This document shows positions 1-12,600 of a stretch of DNA of 64,000 nucleotides, in pieces (positions within the stretch are counted from its first letter, which is position 1; the number at the start of each line of letters is the position of its first letter). The DNA comes from Hirundichthys speculiger (lineage: Eukaryota > Chordata > Actinopteri > Beloniformes > Exocoetidae). The position numbers were made by a program, and so were the translations under genes. The notes under the pieces were generated by a model. It was not told the DNA's origin and made no database searches. It saw only the letters and a program-made list of their open reading frames with translations. Where the stretch lies: contig JAGFBZ010000906.1 of assembly GCA_018398805.1 (NCBI GenBank), positions 620,001 to 684,000 on the forward strand. The letters are read 5' to 3'.

Positions 1-564
1 ATCATCACAGAGACATGGATGGATGTAAAGAATTTATATCTTTTCACAACATTCCTCTAAAACTTTATCCCTGACCTATTTTAAAGGTTCCTGCTAGGTG
101 GTGTCTCTGGCTAAGTGATGCTAATGTTTTGGCCTTTCACAGCAGTTGCACATCTACTGAGATCATTTGACTTTTACAGATGTACTACTTCCCTTTTTTG
201 TGTGTTTTAAAGCAGTTTTTATTTTATTTTCACTCCAATAATTTGGACTACTTCATACCAGTCCATTATATAAGATCTGAATATGTATCTTTTAATTCAA
301 AGTTATAAAGCAACAAAATGAGGAAGATGCCAAAACGAGTAAATATTTTATGATTACACACATACTGGATGTTCTTAATGGTCGTGGGCATACGTTAATT
401 TTAATACGTTAAGATATGCATACGAGTAATATTTAGTGAATTTTATTATCTTCTGTAGTATTATTATGTGCTACTTCCTACATTTTGACATGCTTATATC
501 TTTTCCAATCGTGCACCTTGTTGGTATCTGTCATTGTATCTTCTCAGAGGTTGAGAGTACTCAC
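1..564. other. slc6a2 intron 8 (partial)
   Basis: AT-rich intron sequence running off the left edge. I see no exon, RNA gene or recognisable repeat. Confidence 0.7.
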
Positions 565-677
565 CGAGCTGTCAATGCCCAACGTCAGCAACATGATGAA
601 GAATACAATAGCCCAAAATGTTGAGCCGGGGAGGGTAGAAATTGCCTCAGGGTAGATGATGAACACCAAACCTGCCC
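565..677 (-). CDS. slc6a2: slc6a2 coding exon 8 (TM8)
   Basis: 113 nt. It encodes [20 protein letters not shown] and ends at [13 protein letters not shown], which carries the ion-site Asp/Ser of TM8. The donor is GTGAGTACTC at 564. The next exon (expected to start MGGMEAV) is not present in positions 1-564. Confidence 0.94.
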
Positions 678-3600
678 CTGTACGTAGAACAGATAGTTGG
701 ACTTTCTTAAAAGAACAAATGTACGTGAATGATCAAGTATTACATCACTGAACAACATCTTTTCAAGTGTGACGTACATGCACCGACATACAGCTTTAAT
801 GGCGATAAACTGCAGGAGCACTGCATCATGATATGTATCTCTCTCTCCTCACTCTCTCCCTCCATATATATCTATAGCATACAGTATATAGATGTGGAAC
901 ACCAGGACTCACCTTCAGTTGCCACATCTTCTATTTTCACCTTGTGTTTGTCCGCCATGTATCCAAGCACAGAGAAGATGGCAAACCCTGAGAAGAAACT
1001 GGTGACGCAGTTCACAGTGCTGGTCAAGATAGCGTCCCTATATTAGGAAAACACAAAGATGACAAGTTATAGACATTTCAGGTTTTGAAGATTTTCTGTT
1101 TTTAAATCTATCACCTGATTTTAGCTGTAGTTTGACCAAGGATTAGGTTAGAATAGAGCTTTAGGAGTTTCTATGTAAAAATATACTCCTTTTTTCATAG
1201 AACTGGATCAGAACTAATTTTTTTTAATAACAAAGCAGTTATTTGAAGCAGAGGTCATGAACTTTGCTCCTTTTGCATCTATCAACAGTACTTTGCATGA
1301 GCTCGGTTGTTGACGTGCATGGACCCATCAAAAGGTGGCAGCAGCAGAATAGAACAATCTTTTTATAGCACTTTTTACATACGTAGAAATTTTAAATGAC
1401 CTTAGTTTGTCCCAAGAGATCATATCCACACTATCACTTTAAGTAGAACATTTTTGAGTCGTGTCATATGCTTTATTTCCATAGAGCTCCATTGCCCTCT
1501 GTGCTAATGTTAATTACCATTTTGATGAACACACATAATCCATTATAATGCTAAACTGCTTAAGTTCACACCATTTTCATCCTCAGTGAAAGTTTACAGC
1601 CTTTACTGTCTAATAATAGACTTATGGGTTTTTTTTAAGCTCCTGAACGCTCTTTTAAAATCAGCCCATATGTCATTTTCCAAAAGGTGCTGTGGATTGA
1701 ACTTCAAGCGAACACTGTTAATGAAGCAAAAGCGTTTGTTCTCTCCTCCTGGTTGGTGGTTTCATCTGTAATTAGAGCGCTGTTCTGCGTCCACTGACAG
1801 AATGAATAAGGTCAACTTGACCTTAACCACCTCCTGGGCTTAGGGAGCAGAAATCTCTCAATGAACAATTTCCTTCCATTTGACTTCCTCTCTTTTTTTT
1901 TTTTTTCTTTTGCATTGTGTATGCTTTGGCTTTGGAAATCTTTCAGATGTTTTTATCTATCCTGGTTCTGCGGGCTGATCTTTCAGGTCACCACACAAAT
2001 AGATGATTACATTATTATCATCAAGGGTGAAGAAGAAATGAAGCGTTGGTCACCATTTGATTCACTGAAGATGCCCAGATGATGGTAATTGCTGCTTTTC
2101 ACCTAGTTCAAATTTTTTTTTTTTTTTTTTCATACTGGCACTATGAAGGTCACACCAAAGGAACTTTGAGGGCATGAGCGAAGTTCGCTTGGGCCAGTGT
2201 GAACGCAGCAACCACACAGCTGTAATAAGACCTCTCTGAAGAGCTGGCCTCGCAACGAGTACCAGTGAACATCGACACGGTCTGTTCTTGGTGTGAAAGC
2301 ACCACGGCCTTGATACCCAACCCAGGTGTTTCCATCTACATGATTCCACCCACATATTTGAGCTAAAAAGGCTTGCCTAGACAGTTGCATAATGCATAGG
2401 GGGCTGTGAAAGAGCACATAAACAAATCTGGTAAAAGAAAGTAGCGCTAACAGCTGCTGACAAACCACTTCCAGCTGCAGTTGCGCTTCATTTACAGTCT
2501 GTATAGTTTGCCTAGAATGGTACAAACAAAGAATATAGAAAAAAAAAAAAGAAAAACCAAGTCTGGGTCAAAACATGTTGTGTCTCCATACTTTTCAGGT
2601 CTTTGCTTCCAGTTGTCATGAAAAAAAAGGATGCTTGGCAAGACTGACATTGACCCTTGACAGCGCCGTCTGGGGTCATGAAGATTGTAGTGTGACGTTT
2701 GGGCTGGAGCGGAAACAACACTTGTGAATGCAAACAGCACTGAGTGAAAAATGATACAATGGTCTAAGGCAGGGGTGTCAGACTCATTTTCACTGAGGGC
2801 CACATCAGCATCATGGTGGCCCTTGAAGGGCCAGATTGACAGCATGAGTGTAACAAAATGCAATGTAAATCAAAATATATTAAACTACACCTTATTATAT
2901 TGTTAAATAACGGATTCTGTATTTATTTCCATGTTTTCTGTCAAAATGCCGACGTAGATTATACTCTTTCACGACTGACACCGCCTCATAACACAAAAGA
3001 CATACTGTTTTTTCACCTTGAGATAGCAAACTTGTATTCGTTTTCCCGTTGTTGATGAAACTGCCTTCCTTGTGCATCAATTTTTCTTTTCTTTGACATG
3101 TTGGGATTCATTTGTAGAGGTTTTTCTCAAGTCCATCAGTTCTGAAAATTGTCTTGAGTTCTTGCTCATGGTGATATACTGTTATCGTTGTGGGTAACGG
3201 CGAAATACATTATGGGGGATGTGCGCTTTAAAGCGGTTTAAGATTATTTTAAGTCTTAAAGTATCGGTTTAAAAATTTAGGACAATAGTGCACAAGCTCT
3301 CGAGGGCCACATAAATTGACATGGCGGGCCACATTTGGCCCGCGGGCCTTGTGTTTGACACATGGTCTAACCTAAAAGGCACTGAAGACGAGTGAAAGAA
3401 ATGAGAAAAAAGAGGATTCTAACACCACCATTGCATTTTATGACATTCATTGGATGGTAATTGAGAGTTAGGGGTGCTTAAATCCATCCATCCATCCATC
3501 CATCCATCCATCATCTATGCCTGCGTAATCCTCTGCAGAATCACAGGGATCTGCTGGAGTCTATTCCAGCTCTCTTAGGGCCAAAGGCAGGGCTACACTC

Positions 3601-6600
3601 TGGACAGGTCGCCAGTCCATCACAGGGTGCTCATTAAAAAGGAAAAAAAATCTGCTGTTAAGATTTTGTGATGCTCCAGTTTTGTCTGTCAACTACACCA
3701 CTACAACCTATTAATGAGTGAAACAATAGCTGAAGTTCACAGTCTCATGGATGTTTTATTCTGAGGAAGAGCAGCTCTATGACAACATAGCTAACATGTA
3801 ACCTTTGTCAGTTATCTGACAATCCTTCCTGGCCTGCACCTTATCTGTCCTTGTTCAGTCTGACATTGGCATGAGATTAGCATCACCTCTGCCATGTTAT
3901 CCGATTACAAAATAAAAACGGGAGACTGCTTAGAAACCGCACTGACCTCGCCGTGGGGTTATTTTGGACTCTCAACAATTCAGTGTACGACCTTACCTGT
4001 AGCAGTTGTTGTCAAACTTGTTATAGCTGGCAAAAGCAATGAGCACACCAAAACCTGCTCCCAGTGAGTAGAATATCTGGGTGGCAGCATCAATCCACAC
4101 CTAGAGATTGGCAAAAAAAAAAAAAAAAGAAAAGAAAAGCAATCAACTCCTCCTTAAGAAATGAATTTACATTAAAGTATCCAACATACATAAAAAAAGA
4201 CATTTTTATTATGTCAATAATGTTCATTCCATCATAGTTTCATCCAGCTGCGTTATTATCTTGAAAAAATAGAGCTCTCTTTACCCAAACATGTTGATCA
4301 GAGAGAAACTATTGGTTCTGGTTTTCAAATTATGAAATTACTTTTGAACAGATGTTCAGGCCTGCAGATGTTTTTCCAAAGTATCTTTTTCAAACTGACA
4401 TTTACGTCACCCACATTTATTCACATCCAGAGCATATCTAAAAATATCATCTCTTATTAATTAAGATGGAAAAAAAAGAGAAGTTAAACATTTTTTGGGT
4501 GAAGCTGTTTCTGACCTCTAGATTGTTCAGTCGCTTGAAGTCAATGTGGAGGTAGGCTCTTATACCACCCATTGCACCTGGAAGAGTTATGCCTCGGATG
4601 AGCAACACAAACAATACGATGTAGGGCATTGTAGCTGTGATGTACACCACCTGCATACACACATGGAAAAAACAGATGTAACATATTTCCCCCTTTACGA
4701 CTGAATAATTCTTTCAGGACATACATATGGAGCATAGTCAACATTGTATATAAAGAAAAATAGTTTATAGAGCATTTAAAGATACTTATGCTGCTTGATA
4801 TATTGAAGCAATCCAGTGCAATGAGACTGTGATAGTATCCTAAAATGTTATTGTTTGCTTGAGTTTGTCCTTGAACTCAAGCAATGACTTTGCCTGATAA
4901 GAAAGGGTAGTCTGCCAGCAAGTTACCCTTATGGCCTCAGACAGTGGACCTAAATTTATCCTATTTGTCCTTTTAGGTCAGCATTTGATACAGTTTATCA
5001 CAACATTCAATTACAGAAGTGTGAACATGTTATTGGTATTGAAGAAACTACAATAATTATACTGGAATAAACATTTAAAATAGCTAAGGGCTGTCAAATA
5101 AAATGTGTTTTTTGACTTATATCATGGGCTATTTCCTCACATGGGGTTCAAATTCCTTTTAAGACCCTCTCAATTATTAAAGACAGTTCTGGGGGTGAAC
5201 CTACTGCTGATGTACGAGTTGAAGCCTGATGGTGGTTCTTTATTTTGAAATTGTACCAGATTCTCTCATCCATTTTCATGTCTGACTTCCTTCGAACTCA
5301 GTGTGCTGTTTGTAAACCAATGTGGTCTACCAGCACCAAGTGCCAAAACAGACTTGTTGCATATCTCTGGGGAGAAGCGTGGACCGGCGCTTCTGGGCTG
5401 CTGCAAGGCTGCTGGTGCGACCACCCCCGTTCACTTGAATGGCAGTGATCCAAAGCGGCTGGCATGGTGCTTCTGTTCCACGTCTTGTGGGACCTGGGCT
5501 TGAGGGCTTTACGCAGGATCTTAGCTATTCCTAGTTTTGTGCTCTTCTGGATGGAAATCTCAGATGGTGCTCCTGGTATCTGGTGCAGCCGTCCACACAG
5601 CTTGTGGGTTACAGCCCTGAGTACCCTGATCACTATTTGCACAACTGTTGCCTTCACACCTCACATCTTTTCTTTTCTATCTCTTCCTTCAACTTGACCG
5701 TCTTGTTCTCAACTACCTTTGGAGGTGTCTTGCATCTTAACCATGGAACCTCCAGTCCATAGTCAGTGCCGATGTCTCTGTGTACTATGCCAGCTACCTG
5801 GTTGTAGCTTTCTCATGTATGCCTGCCAGTATCTCACACCCAGTTCTGATGTGCTGCACTCTTTCAGTGGCTTCTTTGCACAGCCTGCATCTGGGGTCCT
5901 GTCTGGTGTGGTAGACCATGCATTGTAAGGAGATTCCTTGTCTTAACATTGGTGGCTTGGATCTCTTTCACTATCCTGGATATTATGTCAGTGGGGTATC
6001 TCAGTACTGGTAGGGCATTGGTGTTGATAGTCTGGATCTTGTTTTTCCCATTCAGCTGACTCTTCAGGATCTACCTCACCTTCTGTAGGCATTTGGCTGT
6101 GGCTGACGTCCATACTGGCTCCTCATGATTGACATCTGCCTGTGGAATCTCCATGTATCTGTAGCTGTCCTAAACATCTTCTGTGTTGTCTTCCAGTAGT
6201 TCAATCCCTTCAGTTTTGGTCATCTTTCCTCTCTGAGATATCATCTGGCCACACTTATCTAGTCCAAATGACATCTTGATGTCATGGTGAGGTGATTCAA
6301 GAGTCAATGGCATGCTCATTCTTGCTATACAGCTTGATGTCATCCATGTACAGAGGTGGCTGATGGTTGGTTGTAGTCACCCCAGGCTGTGCACGGGTTG
6401 GTTCCTCTGGTCTTAACAGCCCTGTTAACCAGTAGCTGGTGCTTGGACCCTGTAGTATTGATACCTGTACCTACTCATCTTATGATTCCTGACAGGAGCT
6501 TCCCTGTGCTGCTGAGTCAAGTTAGAAGTTAGAAGTTGGGTGGCACTGTTCCCTTCTGGGGTCTATGAAGGGGTCATTCATGATGAGAGCTGTGTGGCCT

Positions 6601-9600
6601 TGGGTCTTGTTCTGGAAGGATGCTGTCTTTTGCTTGTAGATCCACCAGCCGGGCATTGATGTCATGTGATGCCTCCTTCTCCCAGATACTCTTCCAGTAT
6701 TGCTTAGTCTCAGCCCTGGGGGAGTAGACGACTAGACCTTAGATGGATTGTTGGACTCCTGTTTATTCCCCTGGCTTCTGTTTCTCTGCTGTACCTCTTC
6801 AGGCGCTGAGCCAGGGCTGTGAGCCTTTGTTTGGCAGTTTCTACTGCCTCAGCTATGGAGAGCTTGCTGTATTTCTTTGGCGGCTCTTTCTTGATACCCA
6901 TGCCTCTCCATATCACTGTTAGAATGCTAACTTTGCTCTGTGTTATCATTAGTTTTGGCTCAAGCCTTCTTCTCTACAGAGGACGTTCCTGATTCTGCTG
7001 GTACTTTGTAACCTAGTGTTGGCAAATAGAGGGTTATTGAGTTCCTCCAGGATTTTATGATTTTCTCTTTCAGGTCAGCTGCCCTTGTGTCGTGGTTTGG
7101 ACCAGGATTCCAACCCCTGATTTCCTATACTAAAGTTAGTAGTTTCACCCACTGACCTATGTTTGTTAATCTCCCAGTTCTGCCATCTCAGATGGCAAAC
7201 TGGTCAAGGTCTAGCCCTGTTAATTAGTTTTTATTTCCACTCCACTGTCACCTCTTACAATTACAATCAACGTAAATGAGTTGGTATGTAACTGAACTGA
7301 ATTGTTTTATGTTTGTTTGGACTGTGGTGCTATACAAATAAGGATAAATTGAATTAAATAATCATTGTTCACTTCTTTCAAGTTTTTTTTTTAACCAATC
7401 ATAAATGTTTAGCTAGCCACAATTGACGACAAATTATTCCACAGACATTGACGAGCATGAGATAATTCTAATTCAAGACAGCAAAAGCTCCTATTTGCAG
7501 AGCGAGATCTGTACCTTCCCTGAAGACTTGACACCTTTCCACAAGCTGAAGTACAGGATGAAGACCACCACTACCAAACACAGACTTAACTCCCAGCGAG
7601 GTAGGCCCAGGTCCTGGATGCCTTTACTTTCATGGAGATGCAGCACACCCCGTCTGTAAAAGGGCAACCATAGAAAAATATTTAACCCTTTTAAAAACTC
7701 TTTAAAAACCTCCTGTAAATCAAGATTCAACAGGTTTTATTGTTATATGTACAGGATAAAAAGCTGTTCCACAGTACAATGAAATACGTTTTTGCTCCCC
7801 CTTCCTTCTACAGTAAAAAAAAAAAAAAATAATAATAATAATTTAATTGAAAAGACTATGGGCCCCGATCTTCCGCCAAAGCGTCTAAAGCTGCTATTAA
7901 GGGATAGCGGGTAGCGGAGGGGCGTTCCTCTGCAAAGAATGCAATCTTCCACCTTCCTAAACCCACTATCCCACCTGTGCTACCCGCTACATTATGCATT
8001 ATGTTAGGGTGTTCCACCTGTTAAACCAATCAGTGCGTCAGTAGCCATTGCCTTTAAGAGTGAGTTGCGCTACCCGCTACCTGAAAGTCCCAGATAGTTG
8101 ATGCGCTCCTGGCAAACACGCTCTGGTCATTTAACTGGCGAGCAAGCCGTTTAAGACAATCTCTGCTATTTTCTCAGGGGTTCAACTGAGGCCAAATCAC
8201 GCTTTTTATACAAGAGTTAATTCGAGAGGTAGAGCCGTTTGTGCACGTCCACATGTGACCAGGTGGACGCACATTGATTGCCATTTGGATGCACTCTTGT
8301 ACGCACTGACAAACTCGGTATCTTGTGATCGCGGGTTGCAAGTATTGGATGGTCTCACCACCCGCAACCCACAACCCGCAAGATACCAAGTTTGTAGAAA
8401 GGGCAAAAGACACGCCCATTGCCACACCTACAATGTGAGTAAGGGAGTCGGCATAATGGGTAGCAGGCTTTAGGGAGCGGAAGATTGCATTAGCGGTTAG
8501 TGGAGGTTCCTAAAACCTGCAATTTGCAGTTAGTGGGTAGCGGCTAGTTGGAAGTGTACGATCGGGGCCTATTTATATTAAGAGTTACTGACAGGGACTG
8601 TAAAAGAATAAGCAGTGGCTGATGATGAAAGTGTCCTGTGCATTTATTATTTATTACACATGTGTATTTTAGCTTCCTGTAGATATGAGCAAAGACGGCG
8701 GTATATCAAAGAGGTGGTAGCAACTTGGAGCTTTAAAGTGACGAGTCATAACTGTAGATAAACAGTTGCATAACAATTGCGTTCAGTGTCAGAGTCACAA
8801 GTTAAAGTTCATGTTGGGGGCATCGGTTTGTCGAAGGGGTGTTGACAGAGGTAGCCATTTACAAGCCTGATCAATAACCAAGAACTCCCCAAAACAACTG
8901 TCTAGTTCTCTGACAATGAAATCGAGGAGAAGTGACGCTTTTCCTTTTGTAGTTCTTTAGTTGTTTTTTTCTTTGTGTGTTTGGGGGTTTTTTTTAGTGA
9001 AACTTTAACATATTGAAGTAAGCATCTTTACGTGTTTTTATTTAATGGGTAAATTTGTGTAGATCTATGTAATGATAACACACATTTAACACAAATTTAA
9101 CCTTTTTTTTCTGGTGAAATAAAAATATTTGGCACACAGATGAAGACGGACACCCAAAATGGGACAGAATAGCGATGACAGCGCTACACCCTTTGTCAAC
9201 ATTTCCAGCTGGTTGCTTGTCAATCAGCTCAGTTCATTAGGGCACGAAGTGAAATAACTTTCAACAAACGTATCTGAATGTTATTCAGCTCATGTGTACG
9301 TTGATCATATTTTATCTAAAGTAAACAGTGTGATTGTGAAGTGAGAGTGATGTGCAGTTGTTCCCTTTTAAAATTTTTTTTTTCTCTTTCTCTCACCCAA
9401 ATTCAAAACATATTTTATGTTGTTCTTCCATTAAAATACTATTATTTTTCAGTCAAGCATACTTTCAGATCTGGGTAAACAATTAGAAGCTCAAGTGTTG
9501 TAAGATATAATTAGGAAGTGAGAGCTAAATTACACCTTTTTTTCATTTTTATTTCCATATCTCAATATTGTTTTTGGCTCCAAGCAATTTATTCATTTTT

Positions 9601-12600
9601 TTGTCCAAGTTTTCTTCATATTTCTTCTCAAATGCTGTGCAGCTCATTTAAAATGTACACAAGTCATTCCCTTCAAGACAACTTTAACCTTTTAACTTTG
9701 AACCAACTTTTTAAACCAGATAATATCTGTTCTACAAAAGGATCCGGTGTCTTTTTTTTTTTTTCAAAAAAAAAAAAAAGCTTTGTAATTAAAGTTCTGC
9801 TTAGTACAAGAATGAATGTGGCATTTGCTTTGTGTGTTGCGTCAGGCTATGTGGGTTTCCATTAAGACTCTCATATGTGTGTGTGTGGTGTGAGTGTGTG
9901 CGTGAAAAGAAAGATGTAACTTACTGTAAGAATAGCCAAGAGCATAGGGGATAATAAATTACATCTGATTTATTTAAAACTAAAACAGAAATAAAGATAA
10001 GAAATATACTTTTCAGGAGGAGTCAACTGCAGCTACAGTTTAATAATGAATGAAAGAAAAGTCCAGTGAGAAACCGTCTTTATACTGTAATAGCGTAAAG
10101 ACGTTCCTAAAGAGGTGTTTAACGTTGGATAAAAACACACAAAAAGCTGCTCTAACTTAAATCAAGAATCTAATAAGCAGATATGAGATTGTTCTGTAGC
10201 TTTTATTTTCATTCCAATGTTTCAACATTTATGGAACAATGAAAATGACACTACTGAGTCATAGTAAATGTGAAAGTAACTCCAGGAGATTTATTTGTTT
10301 TTCCTGTTGAATCTTAAGGATCATTGGAATTATGCAAAATAAAAACCAACAGCTTGGTTCGAATGATTATCTTTTAGCTTACAGGACAGAAATGTCCATG
10401 CAACTAAACCTGAACTGCAACAAAGTCCCTGCGGTCCAAAACTAAATAAAAGAAAAGCTGAAAAGCTTAGGCGTTCTTAGTGTAAACATTTTCTCTTGCA
10501 GAGCTCTATGACTCTGTAATCACAGCTCGAATGGCTTCACTGTTTATTTCTTTGCGGTAAAAGTGACAAACACTGCTCATAGTTTGTGACTGTTTGCCAT
10601 CAACAGTCTGTTGTTTCAGTCTCAAATTATAATGCAAAATGTTGCTGTAATGCAGACGTTGCTTCTGAGCTGAAAAGCACTGGGAGTGAGCTCAGTTTGA
10701 GTTGCATGTCTACGTCCTGCAGTTCAGCATTATGAAGTTATTTTGTTATCTTTGCGTTCTCCGAAAGACTTTCTTGAAGAAAGGTTTAATTTCGCTGGCA
10801 TGTGATGTTGTGGGCTGATAAAACAGTGGGACTGGGTTGAGATCAGATACTCAGGTTGCTTACACAACAGCTCCAAAAGGAAGAGAAAATCCAAGGAACA
10901 TGCTAAGTGATGTGTGTTCAGACGCAGACTCTTTGGGGAAAGAAGCATCTGTGAAACGCTTCAGCATTTATTTATCTTCTGCTGATAATAAGATTCAAAG
11001 CTATAAGGTCCATGGGGAGCAGATAGCAGTGTGCAGACATCAGTTTATTCAAGGAGGAAAAAAAAGAGAGAGAAACTGTGATGTGACCTGTAAGTTTCTA
11101 GTCAGTCTTGTGTTGTAATGCCCCAAGGCCTTCTTTGTTCATCTGATATCATTGATGATGCTCTTCCAGTAAATATGCACTAGAACATCAGTCCAGGTCC
11201 CTTTGGCCCAGTTACTCTAAACACATTTAGTCTTATCATCACTCAGAAAGTTGGTTGTCCTGGTATCCTAACAAACACTCTTTCCATTGGGTGTTCTGCA
11301 TACTTGGGGCTGGTGCACCGCTGCGCGCAGCCTGGTCCTTAATGTTCGTTACAACACAAGAAACAGCCCGTGCAAAAAAACATTGATAAAAAGGATAACA
11401 ACCTGGGAAACATGAAGAGAGCTGAGGGCTTCTTCCTCACCTTAATCTGATTTATTTAGGCAGTTTTATTTATGTATTTATTTAGTTCATGGCACGACTC
11501 TGTTGTCGATATTTTAAAAGGGATTAGTTTAACATACAGTGATCCATTGCCAATTCGCAGTTCAAGTTCCGCGGTTTTAGTTATTCGCGGATTTTTCAGA
11601 AATATATAATATAATTTAAAAGAAAATTTAAAAATCACGGAAACATCACAGGATGTTGTGCGCGTTCTCTCACAGTGAAGAAATGTTGTGAGCCAGCCCG
11701 GCCCCTTTAAGAAGGTAGCTTTACGGGTAATGATGTGGCCTTATGGGTAATGGAGTGTGTGTGTCGTGGGATGACAGAAGAAAACAGGGTTAGATGAAAA
11801 GTGGAGTGATCATCAACAGCAGCCCAGCGTGTATAGATTTATATTCTCTGTTAACCGACAGGAGCCCAACAATACAACCTGTGTGATGTTACAAGTTCCT
11901 GCAGCGCCAGAATAAAGTTCTCGTTCCATGCAGAGGAAACCAGACTTTTTGTTTTGTTGTTGTTAGCGTGTTAGCCGCTAATTATGAGCCAAAAATAACA
12001 CAATACCAGCAGTTTCTTTACTACGGTTCAGAGACCAGAGGCTGTGAAGGTAACAGAAAGACCACAGTTGAGCCTTTGTCTTGTTTTGCTGCAGTGTCTC
12101 GCTACTTTTTTGGGGTTTTTAAATATATTATAAACACTTTATTGAGGCTCGGGGGGCTCTGGCTCCCGTTCGTGAATTTTGATTTTCGCATTGGGGCGCC
12201 GGCCCCCATTAACCGCGAAAAATAAGGGATCACTCTATATCTTAAATTGTGTGTCCAGTTGAAGTGAAAACAGTCTTCTCAAGTATCTGTTACGGACTAG
12301 AAATCATTAATATGCAAACATAATAATAATATGAATTGTCTCTGTCAATGCATTTGTAATATGTAACAAATATTTATACACAAAAGTAAGAATATTTAAC
12401 TTAACTTTGAACTGCAGCTTATTGGCTCATCCACTATACTCAGTTAAACTCATTAAACAAGAACATTTAAGCCTATTTTCACAGAAAATGAATATCACTT
12501 TAAAAAGCAAGTGAATTATACATATTTCTACAAAAATTGTTACATACTGTACTTAAATCGTAGTTTGCAGTGTTGGAAAGATTACATTTGAAATAGTATC

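Noticed and set aside
3483..3515. CRISPR-like repeat array
   Set aside because: Tetranucleotide CATC microsatellite in a vertebrate intron; no spacers.
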